Below, piece after piece: positions 47,005-59,812 of a stretch of DNA of 64,000 nucleotides. This DNA comes from Argentina anserina. Its lineage: Eukaryota; Streptophyta; Magnoliopsida; Rosales; Rosaceae. A program made the position numbers and the translations under genes. Position 1 is the first letter of the stretch. Each line of letters starts with the position of its first letter. The stretch covers positions 64,501 through 128,500 of the forward strand of contig NC_065874.1 in the NCBI RefSeq assembly GCF_933775445.1, written 5' to 3'. The notes below the pieces were generated by a model. The model had not been told where the DNA came from and searched no databases. It worked only from the letters and a program-made list of their open reading frames with translations.

Positions 47005-49746
47005 ATGAACTCCTCTTCTTCCTCCTCCTCGACGGGGTCCCAGCTGCTATCCGTCGAGAGAGCCAAGGAACTTGTGGAATCCACCCAAGCTTTTCTCTTC
47101 GACTGCGATGGTACGTACCTCTGCCTATCTATGTTCCCCTTCCCCGTTCATTTCATACTTTGATTCACCATCTAATATGTTCATCTGATCCCATGCCAGG
47201 TGTGATTTGGAAGGGCGACAAGCTTATCGATGGCGTCCCTTCCACACTCGACTTTCTCCGATCAAAGGCACCACTCCCTTCCTTCTCTTCCATTCTCATT
47301 TTCATCTTTTTAAACTGTTTTTGTTAATCAGGGCAAGAAGCTGGTCTTCGTCACCAACAACTCCACAAAATCAAGAAAGCAATACGCCAGCAAGTTCCTT
47401 TCCCTTGGCATTTCTGTTTCCAAGGTCTTGTCTTTTTCTCCCTCTCAATACTGTGTTTCTTCGCTGCTGTGCTGCTTGCTTACTCAACCATCAATCAATC
47501 AATCATTCAATCTGTAGGACGAGATATTCTCTTCCTCCTTTGCTGCCGCAATGTACTTGCAACTCATTGACTTTCCCAAACACAACAAGGTTGGCCGCTT
47601 CTTCTTCTTCCGCCGTTTGTCTCTCTGCACAGATCACTTTACTTTCTTTTCTTTGCAGGTTTATGTGATCGGTGAACAGGGCATATTAGATGAGCTGCAA
47701 CTTGCCGGCTTTACTGCTCTTGGTGGCCCTGTATGCTCATTCCCCACTCTTCTCTCTCTCTCTCTCTCTTTTTCTTGACATTATCTCTCTTACAGTAAAA
47801 CGCATGTAAGAGAGACTCTACTGTTTCTTCTACTTCGTGAACCATTTCCCATTTACTGATTTTGTGCTGTAGAATATGTTTGTGATCTGCACTTCTTTCT
47901 GTATGCTTTGATTTCAGAGGGCATGCTTGATTGCCCCTAATAAAGTAAAACAGATGAGGCCTTTTGTGTCTAACAACAATACTTGTCAAACCATATTCAA
48001 TCTGTTCTAGGATATGCACTTCAGATTTTTATTATTTTTTTATGATGGAACAAACATCAATTATGTATGATTATGTTTGTTGTCAATAGCCTTCTAAGCA
48101 TGATTTCAATTTTTCCGTTATTGTTGGCTGTTGCTGCTTCTTTTTTGAACATATTTTGTCATGTTTGTACTCCTAGAGTGAGAATTATGTCATTCTAAGT
48201 AAATGCCAAGTGCCATTTTTCTTAACAAATTTATAACTATAGTATTATAAAAGACACTTGGCATTTACTTAAGGTGGTAGGCATGGGGTGGGCATGATAG
48301 GGGTGGGCGACAAATTTGTTTCCGAGAATTATGGACAACATTAATGAGTTAATTTTGTCTCCCCCTTAAGAGATATTTATGATCACATTGCAGGAAGATG
48401 GTAAAAAGACTGTACAGCTGAAGTCAAATTGCCTCTTTGAACATGATAAAAGTGTAATATAACTTCTTGGCCGTAGTTTTTTTTTTCTGGCTCTAAAATT
48501 TTTGTTCTGCATCACATTAAGTTTTTGCAAATTCTATTCCCAGGTTGGAGCAGTTGTTGTTGGTCTTGACCAGTATATCAACTATTACAAACTTCAGTAA
48601 GAATGTCATCATCCGTGCTCCCTCCTCTGAGTCCTCTCCACGTTTTAGTCTATGATACTTGTACTTGCAATCACATTTAAAGGGTTTCTATATTTGGTAG
48701 AATGACTAGATTATAGAACTTCATTTCGTATTCTCTAGTTTGCTCCTCAAGATACCTTTTTCTTTCACTCCGCAGATATGGAACCCTTTGTATACGTGAA
48801 AATCCAGGATGCCTTTTCATTGCAACAAATCGTGATGCAGTTGGGCACATGACTGACTTACAAGAATGGCCTGGTCAGTTTCTTTCCTTTCCTCCAGAAA
48901 ATAACCAATGTAATGTGAACTTTAGCCATGACACTTCACTTTCCACTTTTGGGATTCAGGTGCTGGCTGTATGGTAGCTGCTATCTGTGGAACCACCCAG
49001 AAGGAGCCTATTGTAGTTGGAAAGCCATCCACTTTCCTCATGGACTTTTTACTAAAGAAGTAAGAAATCTTATCAAAGCATCATTGTCCAGAATTACACA
49101 CGTGATATAGTTGTATTTTCATACTTTCTGTTAGTTTATTGGGGGAAAAATCATCATAAAGAATAAAAGATGAAGTCCTGATCTGAAATGTCAATTGATC
49201 AAGTCCATGTGGTTAATCAAAAGCCTAAATTAGATGACAATGTCATGTTTTAGGTGGTAACGCAGAGTATATAGGTGGTGCTAAGACTGGAAATACACAA
49301 CTGCAGGATTAATTTAGTGATTAGTGAAAGATATGGTAGACCTACCTTGGTTCAACCTCATGTTAAGTACAAGGTTTACTGTTGCTTTGCAAAAATGAGT
49401 TGGTTGATGAGGGCCTGATTCATTGTATTCTTTTGCAGATTTGACATAAGTTGCTCCAAAATGTGCATGGTGGGTGATAGATTAGATACTGATATATTAT
49501 TTGGACAGAATGCTGGGTGCAAAACTCTGCTCGTTCTTTCAGGTTAGTAATTCTGAGTGATAAACTTATATTCAGTAACATGATTAGTGAGATGAATTGA
49601 TTTAATGATCAAGTGCTCATGTCTATCAATCACTTTAAACAACAGGTGTTACAACTCTTTCGGCTCTTCAAGATGCTTCAAATAAGACTCATCCAGATTA
49701 CTATGCAAGCAAGTTGTCGGACATCTTTGAAATGATGCAACCATAA
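47005..49746 (+). CDS. PGLP2: Phosphoglycolate phosphatase 2 (HAD superfamily)
   Basis: Eleven exons: 47005-47110, 47200-47267, 47332-47424, 47518-47589, 47659-47730, 48394-48453, 48544-48596, 48776-48873, 48960-49059, 49439-49542, 49646-49746; 308 residues. HAD motifs: DCDGVIWKGD (nucleophile Asp and acid/base Asp), VFVTNNSTKSR (second), the conserved Lys in VGKPSTF, and MVGDRLDTDI (fourth). The C2-type cap lies between. It hydrolyses 2-phosphoglycolate; having no transit peptide (MNSSSSSSSTGSQLL is a serine run), it is the cytosolic PGLP2 type rather than plastid PGLP1. Exon 2 ends AAAG|GC, a GC-AG intron; the rest are GT-AG. A 79-bp hairpin element sits in intron 5. Arabidopsis counterpart by memory is At5g47760. 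Confidence 0.94.
48199..48278. mobile_element. Small hairpin element in a PGLP2 intron
   Basis: TAAGTAAATGCCAAGTG at the left is mirrored at the right by CACTTGGCATTTACTTA, giving arms of about 17-18 bp around a 44-bp AT-rich loop. The size and shape suggest a tiny MITE or a foldable relic; no target duplication is clear. Confidence 0.7.
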
Positions 49747-50620
49747 CTTCATCAGTTGTCTCTGGACATTCTTCGAGGCCCCATTTTAGATCACGCTGAG
49801 TCTCTAGTGTGTTGTATGCATGTTTCATAAAACATCTCGAATGCTATTCCTCTTCCGGCTCTTCATAAAAGATAAAAGAAAGCCTGGATAGTTGAATTGA
49901 TTAAGCAGATGTGATGCAAAATGTTCTATCTTAGTCTCATTTTTATGAAAGAAATGAAATGATCTTTTGCTTTTGGCTAATCAATGAACTAGCGCTATAA
50001 ACTTTGTTCAAGCTACAATATGTTTGGCAATGGTGGTGTTGAGAATATACAATATGTGAAGCCCAAATAGTCGCACTGACTCCACGTTACCTAAAATGTT
50101 GTTTGCGTGTATGACTTGAAAATTCGCCACACGTGCGGTAACGTGTTGAGAATATACATCACACATATCACTTTATCAGGTGAGATGTCTATAAAGTTCT
50201 AACAAATTGGTGAGATTGATGATACTCGTTGAGGCTTGGTTTCGTTAGCGGCTAAAGAAATTAAGAAATTTTTCAACCGCTGAATATTATTGATCTGCCA
50301 AATTGTATGCGATAAGTTAGACCTCTGTCATAATGATATATCATTTCGAAGGGAACAAAGCACCGTTAACCAGCCCGAGCTAGCCATGTGACTCCTTATC
50401 AAGAACAAGATAGGAGGAGATAGGTAGCTCTGAGTATACAGACAACTGATCTAACCAGGAGTGGGAAATGCATGGCCTGGACATAATTTATATAAATAAA
50501 GAGTAGCTGGATGGTGTTCTTTGTTCCATACTTCCATACATGCAACAAAAATTGATCACAGACTCACAGAGCATCTGCAATTCTGCATGAGACCGACTAC
50601 TGCAAAATCTATCACCCTTT
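49747..50620. other. PGLP2 3' flank and spacer
   Basis: Presumed PGLP2 3' UTR to about 49990; beyond it no exon is seen. Confidence 0.4.
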
Positions 50621-50768
50621 ATATATATATATATATATATATATATGGTTAGAGAGCGGACGTTTGCAGTGCACCAAAAGTGCGGACGTCGCCGCTTCCG
50701 GTTACGGCGCGGAAGGTGCTGACCGTGCTCACTCTCCCAGCGCTACAATCTGTGCCGGCGGAAGCTCC
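50621..50768. mobile_element. (TA)n followed by one arm of the GC-rich foldback element
   Basis: A (TA)n run (50621-50646) is followed by GC-rich text with GCGGACGT, GCTTCCGGTTACGGCGCGG and CTGTGCCGGCGGAAGCTCCA. The same words in the same order occur in the left arm at 58515-58650 (GATTCCGGCGACGG, CTGTGCCGGCCGGAGCTCCA). It therefore represents one arm of that family, cut where the kinase copy begins. Confidence 0.75.
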
Positions 50769-52770
<2,002 letters not shown>

Positions 52771-53480
52771 TTTTCGAGGTGGGAAAACGGATCCTTCTCA
52801 GAGAACAATCAGGAAGCCCCGGTGTCGAACCATAGACGGTTCGACTCTTCGTTCTCTGTTGTTGTTGGCGTGCCAGTACCTTTCACTCCACCTCAAGTAG
52901 ATGGCCGATCTTACTTTTGACCGCTTGATAAAAAGCATAGCTTATATTGTGTCGATAATAGCATGACTCTCTCGCGAATGGATTTTGCTGACTAGTGCAG
53001 ACTTTTGGGTTTGCTAGAAATTAGGCTAACGACTCGATGGACTTGACTCGAATTGCCGAAGTTAATCGGACTTGTTGAACTATAGTTTATCCAAGGCCAT
53101 GTTAAAACATAATGAAACACTAACCATATGATTTCTCTACTAGTAATCATACGTCTCAGTTATAGTACTCACACAGTCACACTAATGGCAAATAATGTTG
53201 AACGGAGAATGTACAGGATGTTATACATGTAACTCATAAATTTCCGACCAAGTTCAATTGTTAAAATATTCGACAGTTTGATGTTTGAGGACAGCCAAAA
53301 ACACTTGTGATCACTAGATATAAATCTATAATGATATTAAGCACCTTTCTAATTATTTTTTGGTAAATATACCAAGCAGTTTTTATTTGGGGGACTTTGG
53401 TCTTTGGGAGTTTGGGACAAAAGAAAATACCAACTTGAATGAGAAGAAAAAGAAAACAAATTAGAAGCTTTGATTCTCTT
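52771..53480. other. Spacer after the kinase pseudogene
   Basis: The first 150 bp contain an open tail whose last residues read VVVGVPVPFTPPQVDGRSYF before a stop; it looks like the end of some coding sequence but I do not recognise it. The rest is AT-rich with no exon. Confidence 0.3.
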
Positions 53481-53490
53481 TTACGTTTTG

Positions 53491-53533
<43 letters not shown>

Positions 53534-54360
53534 GAGAAATATTTCACATACCCCCGGTTCCTGCGGAGGCGTCCGGTTTCCCTTCCCCTTGCAAACATAG
53601 CTCAAGCTGCGACTAGAAACAAAACTTTACTCCGCCAAACCATACTCCAACTCAAATCTCTGACTCTTCTTTTTGCGTTCTCGCGCTCTCGATCTGTCTT
53701 TGGTTTCTCCCCCCTAAAAGGTACAGCTCCCTGATTATAGATCTGAACTTCTATTCAGTAAGCGTTCATTCTATTCAACAGACTCAAAGTATAAGCTTCA
53801 CTTCTGTGGATGCCTCTTTGTTTACTCCTTGTTACATGTTATTCAATGTCTGTCTTTGCATTCACCCATGCTTGCAGCCTTGTTGGGATTTTCAGTCTCT
53901 GTTTTACCAATTTGGACTTGGTTTTACACCTTTATACCGCTGCTAAAATAAAATTGAAAAACAAAACTTTTGCACCAGGAGCTCGTTTCAGTTTGCATCT
54001 TGGCTCATTGGGTAATATCAGCTGCTGCTGCTCTCTATCTATTGTTTAATCTACTTATTGAGGTCGTGCTCTTAAGATTGCATATTTCCTAAAAGATTGT
54101 TAACTTGAGTTTAACAACTGTCTTTCTTTTTAATATGAATGGAAGTATGCATTCAGGGTCTCCATTGCATCTGAATCATTTCATGGTGGTTTGTTATACT
54201 TATTGAAATGGTTGTTTTCTTGTAGATTCACTATTGCTGCTGTGAAAGTTAAGTACGTTTGGTTGCTAAAGTGGAAGATACAAGATTACAAGGATGCTCA
54301 TAATGGGGCAGAACAATGATTTTTCCCCATCTGCTTAGTAGGCCCTATCTCTGAAATCTG
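53481..54360 (+). promoter_or_regulatory. Leader of the D6PK-like gene with a 5' UTR intron
   Basis: A (CT)n run at about 53491-53530, common near plant transcription starts, precedes a leader that ends at CTAAAAG|GTACAG (53720). A TTCTTGTAG| acceptor at 54225 begins the part of the leader that carries the ATG at 54361. So a 505-bp intron probably interrupts the 5' UTR. Splice sites only; no transcript evidence. Confidence 0.55.
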
Positions 54361-56987
54361 ATGGCCTCAAAATCAAGTGCTAGAGCTTCCTCCAGACTGC
54401 AACCAAAAGCAGCTGGTGTTCAAACGGTAGAATCAGATGATGTCAAACAATTTCCCACACGCATCATGAAAGCAACCAAATCAGAGCTGGTAGCTCCCGA
54501 GAATTTGCTGAAATCTGTACAAAACTCATCAAAGCATGTTGCAGTAGAAGGTTCAAGGCCAGAAAATTTCAATGAAACAGGATCTGCTGATTTGTTGATT
54601 AGGAAATTGAATTCAGTTTCATTGTCAACCAATCTTAAGAAGGCATCAAAGGAAGTAGAATCATCTGTCAATTTAACTAGAGGCTCACTGGAAAGTTATG
54701 TTGATCAAGAAAAGAAGATATCTGAGTATGAAAGCGTGAAGTACAGCTCAGTTTCTGCCAAAGTTAGCGATGGAGCCGGCAGTATTGCCAAGACTAGCGG
54801 AAGTGCCAATAATTTTGTTGAAAGTGGCAAGAGCAGTATGTGTAGGGGAAGCACAAGCAGTGATATCAGTGATGAGAGCACTTGTAGCAGCTTTAGTACC
54901 AGCATCAGCAAGCCACACAAAGCAAATGACTTGAGATGGGAAGCCATACAAGCTGTCCGATCAAGAGATGGGGTTATGGGTTTAGGTCATTTCAGATTGC
55001 TAAAGAGATTGGGCTGTGGGGATATTGGGAGTGTCTATCTCTCTGAGTTGAGTGGTACCAAATGTTATTTTGCAATGAAGGTTATGGACAAAGAATCTCT
55101 AGCAAGCCGTAAAAAGCTTCTTCGTGCTCAGACAGAAAGAGAGATTCTACAATCTCTGGATCATCCCTTCCTTCCAACATTATACACCCACTTTGAGACA
55201 GATAAATTTTCCTGCTTGGTAATGGAGTTCTGTCCTGGAGGTGACTTGCACACTCTTCGGCAGAGGCAGCCGGGCAAGCATTTCTCTGAGCAGGCAGTAA
55301 AGTACGTTTCGCAGACTTGCACATAATACCTGAATCTATGAAATTGAATTTAACTCGAAAGAAAGAAGGTTCAGTTTTCTCATCACAATATGATAAATTC
55401 TTTATTCGCTAGGAATACATCTGGTTTGTAATTGCCTGTTCCATTGGCTTGGTTTTAAGATAAAAATATATATTATGGTCTAATTGAGCAGGGATGCATT
55501 TTGAGTGAAAATATAGGTTTTTGATGTGCTAAGTAAGACCTATACGTATTATATTCCTATGGGCATAGCTCGTTAACCAAACATAGTACTCTGAAAACAC
55601 TGAATTTTTTGCAAAAGTTTTTGAGTTCTCTTATAAAATGTACATGCTTCTCTGTTTTTTTTTAATTTCATTAAACTTTTGCAACAATTTGGGCTAGTGA
55701 TGCTTTCTTTGGCAAAGCCAAACTGTTTGTATCATAATTATATTACATTGTTGGTATTATTTCACTATTTCATTGTCTAAGTTCTCAATATGGTTTTGCA
55801 ATTTTGTCCGGACAGTAAATGATGTTTCTTATTCTTCCCTCAGAAAACTAACTTGCATAATAAGCAGATGAATCTGAACATCAGCAATATGATCTTCTAG
55901 GGATAATGTGATCCTACTAAGGATTGATGTTGCTTTTAAGATATAAGGGTTTGACACTGATGTAATGATATGGTCCTATATCTTGTTTTCGACAAATTTT
56001 TTAACTAATTGGAGCACTGGTTCTATGTGTCAGCAGGACTCTATGATGCTTTTGCTTACTGCTTCACACTAACAAGTTGATTTTGTTTGCGCTTGCAGAT
56101 TCTATGTTGCAGAGGTCCTGCTATCTTTGGAATACCTCCACATGCTTGGGATTGTGTACCGTGATCTAAAGCCAGAAAATGTACTGGTCAGGGAAGATGG
56201 ACATATAATGCTCTCTGACTTTGACCTCTCACTCCGTTGTGCTGTTAGTCCAACTCTAGTCAAGACCTCTTCAATGGAGTTTGAGCCCTTGCAAAAAAAT
56301 TCTGTTTACTGTGTGCAGCCAGCTTGCATTGAGCCACCTTCCTGCATCCACCCATCCTGTGTAGCTCCTACAACGTGCTTCTCACCCCGTCTGTTTTCCA
56401 GCAAGTCTAAAAAGGACAAAAAACCGAAAAACGAAATTGGTAACCAAGTAAGACCATTACCTGAGCTGATGGCAGAACCAACTGATGCGCGATCTATGTC
56501 ATTTGTTGGGACTCACGAGTATTTGGCACCTGAGATTATCAAGGGTGAAGGCCATGGAAGTGCTGTTGATTGGTGGACTTTTGGAATCTTTTTGTATGAG
56601 CTGCTGTTCGGTAAGACTCCTTTCAAGGGTTCTGGGAATCGAGCAACACTATTCAATGTGGTTGGTCAGCCCCTGCGGTTTCCAGATTCACCAGTTGTGA
56701 GTTTTGCCGCAAGAGACCTGATCAGGGGATTGCTCGTGAAGGAACCGCAGAATCGATTGGCATACAAACGAGGGGCAACTGAGATAAAGCAACACCCTTT
56801 TTTTGAAGGTGTTAATTGGGCATTGATACGTTGTGCAACCCCGCCTGAGATCCCAAAACCTGTTGAGATTGAGCGGATGCCGGCCCCAACAATATCAACA
56901 AGTGAGAAGGAGAAGGCTCCTACCATCGTGAAAGTTGTTCCTGATCAAAAGGGTTCTGATAATTACCTAGAGTTTGATTTCTTTTAG
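54361..56987 (+). CDS. D6PKL: D6 protein kinase-like AGCVIII kinase
   Basis: Two exons, 54361-55301 and 56099-56987, join as GTAAA|A TTC to 609 residues. A serine-rich N-terminal regulatory region of about 180 residues precedes the kinase domain from [22 protein letters not shown] (Gly loop), AMKVMDK (Lys), [11 protein letters not shown] (catalytic Asp), and DFD instead of DFG, the hallmark of plant AGCVIII kinases. An insertion of about 85 residues rich in C, P and K lies between DFD and [10 protein letters not shown]. The C-terminus DNYLEFDFF matches the PIF-like FxxF PDK1-docking motif. D6PKs phosphorylate PIN auxin-efflux carriers at the basal plasma membrane. Arabidopsis counterpart by memory is D6PKL2 (At5g47750). 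A decayed tandem copy lies 1.6 kb upstream. Confidence 0.94.
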
Positions 56988-57304
56988 CACTAATAGTATC
57001 TAGATGGTATCAGGTGAAAGGATTGTATGTTTGTTGTTATTGATTGTACCTGTTGACACTTTTTCTAAATTAAACTGCATAATCATTGAGTGAAATCACT
57101 GTGAAGTGAGTCAGTGAGATATATACGTGATGAATCAGACCGTTCCTTTTTTTTTTGTAGTTTGCACCAGATTGAAGCAAATCTGGATTGGTTATGGCGT
57201 TATGCAGATCAGTTGATTTGCACCATATTAATTAACTAAAGGTTTCAACATATTTCAGTTTTTTACACAAAAAAAAGAAAGAAAAATGTCAAACAGTACA
57301 CTCT

Positions 57305-57369
57305 TGCGGTGAAGGTGGATCGAACACCTGACCTTCAGTCTGACGCTCTCCCGACTGAGCTATCCCCGC
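57305..57369 (-). pseudogene. tRNA-Phe(GAA) pseudogene with an internal deletion
   Basis: Read on the minus strand the acceptor strand GCGGGGA, TAGCTCAGTCGGGAGAGC D-arm, GACTGAAGG anticodon loop (GAA), GGTGTTCGATCCACC T-arm and TCACCGCA 3' end are those of a plant tRNA-Phe. It is 65 nt rather than 73: the normal CTGAAGATCTGAAG is reduced to one CTGAAG, as if the two 6-bp repeats had recombined, losing 8 nt that form the 3' side of the anticodon stem and the variable loop. It should not fold as a working tRNA. Confidence 0.85.
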
Positions 57370-57437
57370 TTTCTTTATTTATGACCAGCAGGAATATATA
57401 ATTTGGCAAATCAATGTGCAGGCAGATCTTATAGTAA

Positions 57438-58864
57438 CTAAGACGAGCACTTGGGTTTAAAACACAGGAATGAAAAGGCTTCATTTCTCTGAGAGCCGTA
57501 TAGGATCGAGTTAGGGTTATCATCATTGCCTCCTTTATGTGAAAGAGTCTCTGGCGATTTGTGATCATTGGCATTAGGAATGCTACGTGGAGAAAGCGAG
57601 TCATTAATCATCACTTGATTTCCTTGACAAATGATATTAATCTCACAGCCTTCTTGGGGTGCACTTTGAAGGACTTGATCAGCTATCCCGCTCGCACCTT
57701 TCCCAGACATCAATTTCCTACGTACCAAATACAAATACCAACTAGTTTAATCAAATTCATGAAGATCGAGCAGGGTGTTGTTAAGTGGCAGCTAAGCTCC
57801 GGCCTTTGTATGTAATTTACCTCAAATTAGATTTGTCAGTTCCAAGCACCAATTTTCGTATGTTGAGAATAGGAATAAGGTCCACAATAGCCTTCGCGAT
57901 CATATCACTTTCGATCAACAGAGTATCCACCTTAACCTGCATTCGATTTTCCATTAGCTAGGTTATGAATTATATATGATTAAAAAATGTTGCGGGCATA
58001 TATGGATCCATATATGCAAGTATGTACCTTTGCAGCCGAGCATGCATCAATATACTTCTGAAGGAGCTGTCTTCTCTTGCCTGATTCTTGAGCCATGAAG
58101 CTTTCGACTTGTTCTGAACTCACTTGACTTTTCGGAAGTTTTCCTACTGCATGCACAATGTACGCAGTGATCGATAAACATATATGCATACTAATTATAT
58201 CCCAAAAGATCATATTTGGTATTTCGCTACGTGCACAAATGAATCAGCAATATTCTTCAATTTGATAGCTTTCTTCGAATTGATCGATTCATACATCGAT
58301 ATGCCATTCATTGCTTGTTTATGTCCACTACTAAGCTCAAAGAATGTAATTAATTAATTATATTTTTCATTTGCCGGCCTAGCAGATAGAAATCATGAGA
58401 ACACTGAAGTCATAATAAAAGTAAATTGTCAAAAGGGGAGGTTGGTTTTTCCCGTGAATTTTTGCAAAACTTGATTGGAAGCAGCTAGCTAGCGAGCTAC
58501 GTGTGTATATATATAGGCCGCTTCGGACGTCTGCACCGTGCGGATTTACCGATTCCGGCGACGGCAGGTCGCAACGGCGCGGCGGACCAGCACAGCCGCA
58601 CTACCCACCTCCCGGCGATCCCGTCTGTGCCGGCCGGAGCTCCATCGGCGGCCAGAATCTGTAAAAATCAAGTTTCTGGGCAGATTTCGGCGATTTTGCG
58701 ATTCCGGCCGCTGTGGGTCGCCGATGGAGCTTCGACCGGCACAGACGGGACCGCCGGGAGGTGGGGAGTGCGGCTGTCGTGGTCCGTCATGCCGTTGCAG
58801 CCTGCCTTCGCCGGAATCGGCGAATCCGTACCTTACGTAAAGTACGGACGTCCGCACCTGAAAA

Positions 58865-58899
<35 letters not shown>

Positions 58900-59812
58900 T
58901 GGGCTTCTCGGCTGCAGCACAAATATGAGCGCCGGGAGGAGGGGAGTGCGGCTGTACTGGTCGGCGACATCGTTGCGTATCGCCGGAATCGCCGAATCCG
59001 CACCGTACCCTTAGAATTTTTTGTGTATATATATATGCGCAAAATATATATGATACACATAATTATATCGATCATTTCTTGTCTTTATGATAGCTAAGTC
59101 AGACGGTCGGAGAATAATGTATCAAACCTAGATAGGATCATAGGAACATGCTATAGCTAGCTGGTTGATTGATCTTTTGGTCAATGGTATTGATCATGGA
59201 AGAAATTAAGCAAAAAGCCAAAAAGACTGGAAGCTTACATGGACTTGGGATGTACTTGATCTCCGGGAAAACGTGTATGAGGTAGAGGATAGTGTTGGGA
59301 GAGAGCAGCAGCTGCCTGACGGCGTAGTTTAAGGCGTCCATGCTTGACTCGCTCTTTCCGACGGCCACATAAACGCAGTTAACAATGTCGCCGTTGGAAT
59401 TATACGATGAAGAAGATTGAGGCAGACCATTGATATGATCATATTGTTCTTCCTTGATGGAGGGCATGGGAAAGTAGCGCTTGTCACCGAAAAGCTCTCT
59501 GATCTCAATTGGAATACTAGCATGTGAAACTCCAATTGAATAATTTGAACCCTCATGATGATGATCATCTTCTTCCTCCTCTTCTATCTCCCATACACTA
59601 GTCCTTGAGATGTTGCACTCGTACTGTAACTGGTCTTGAAACTGGTATTGATCATCATCTTCACCTTCACCACGGTGGTGCTGCTGCGGCTGATGGTATT
59701 CACTTCCGCCACGGCCAGTAGTGCCAGTAGTTCTTCTCTGATGAATCTCATCATGATCCATATCAGAGTGAAAGGGCAAGGGCGCCCCGGTGTCCGTCTT
59801 CAACACTGACAT
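57438..59812 (-). CDS. USP-like (adenine nucleotide alpha hydrolase fold) protein
   Basis: Four minus-strand exons, 59239-59812, 58028-58146, 57821-57936 and 57438-57717, give 362 residues. After a polar acidic N-terminus of ~140 residues (GEGEDDDQYQ, EIEEEEEDDHHHEG) comes a Rossmann-like universal-stress-protein fold: VYVAVGKSESSMDALNYAVRQLL, TILYLIHVFPEIKYIPSPLGKLP, then VKVDTLLIESD, IAKAIVDLIPILNIRKLVLGTDKSNLRK. The C-terminal 70 residues are serine/asparagine-rich. Same organisation as Arabidopsis At5g47740 (from memory), annotated as an adenine nucleotide alpha hydrolase-like protein of unknown role. Intron 1 (58147-59238) contains a GC-rich foldback element and (TA)n runs. All phases close. 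Confidence 0.9.
58515..58862. mobile_element. GC-rich long-TIR foldback element
   Basis: The left half (CGATTCCGGCGACGGCAGG, CCACCTCCCGGCGATCCCGT, TGTGCCGGCCGGAGCTCCAT) is mirrored by the complement of the right half with similar spacing, arms of about 140-150 bp, around a loop near 58650-58715. Bounded by TATATATATA on the left and (TA)n (58868-58898) on the right. Strongly GC-rich in an AT-rich intron. No coding function; apparent reading frames across it are accidental. Confidence 0.85.
58868..58898. repeat. (TA)n microsatellite
   Basis: About 15 TA units separating the complete foldback element from the partial arm to its right. Confidence 0.95.
58918..59025. mobile_element. Partial arm of the GC-rich foldback family
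   Basis: GAGTGCGGCTGTACTGGTCG, then CGCCGGAATCGCCGAATCCG and CACCGTACC, repeats the right arm of 58515-58862 (GAGTGCGGCTGTCGTGGTCC, CGCCGGAATCGGCGAATCCG). It is followed by another short (TA)n at about 59026-59034. Confidence 0.75.

Noticed and set aside
58501..59097. A 198-codon plus-strand open frame and a 124-codon minus-strand frame across the GC-rich region
   Set aside because: They run through palindromic GC-rich transposon arms and end in poly-(IY) from (TA)n; open frames in such GC-rich palindromes are expected by chance and match no family.
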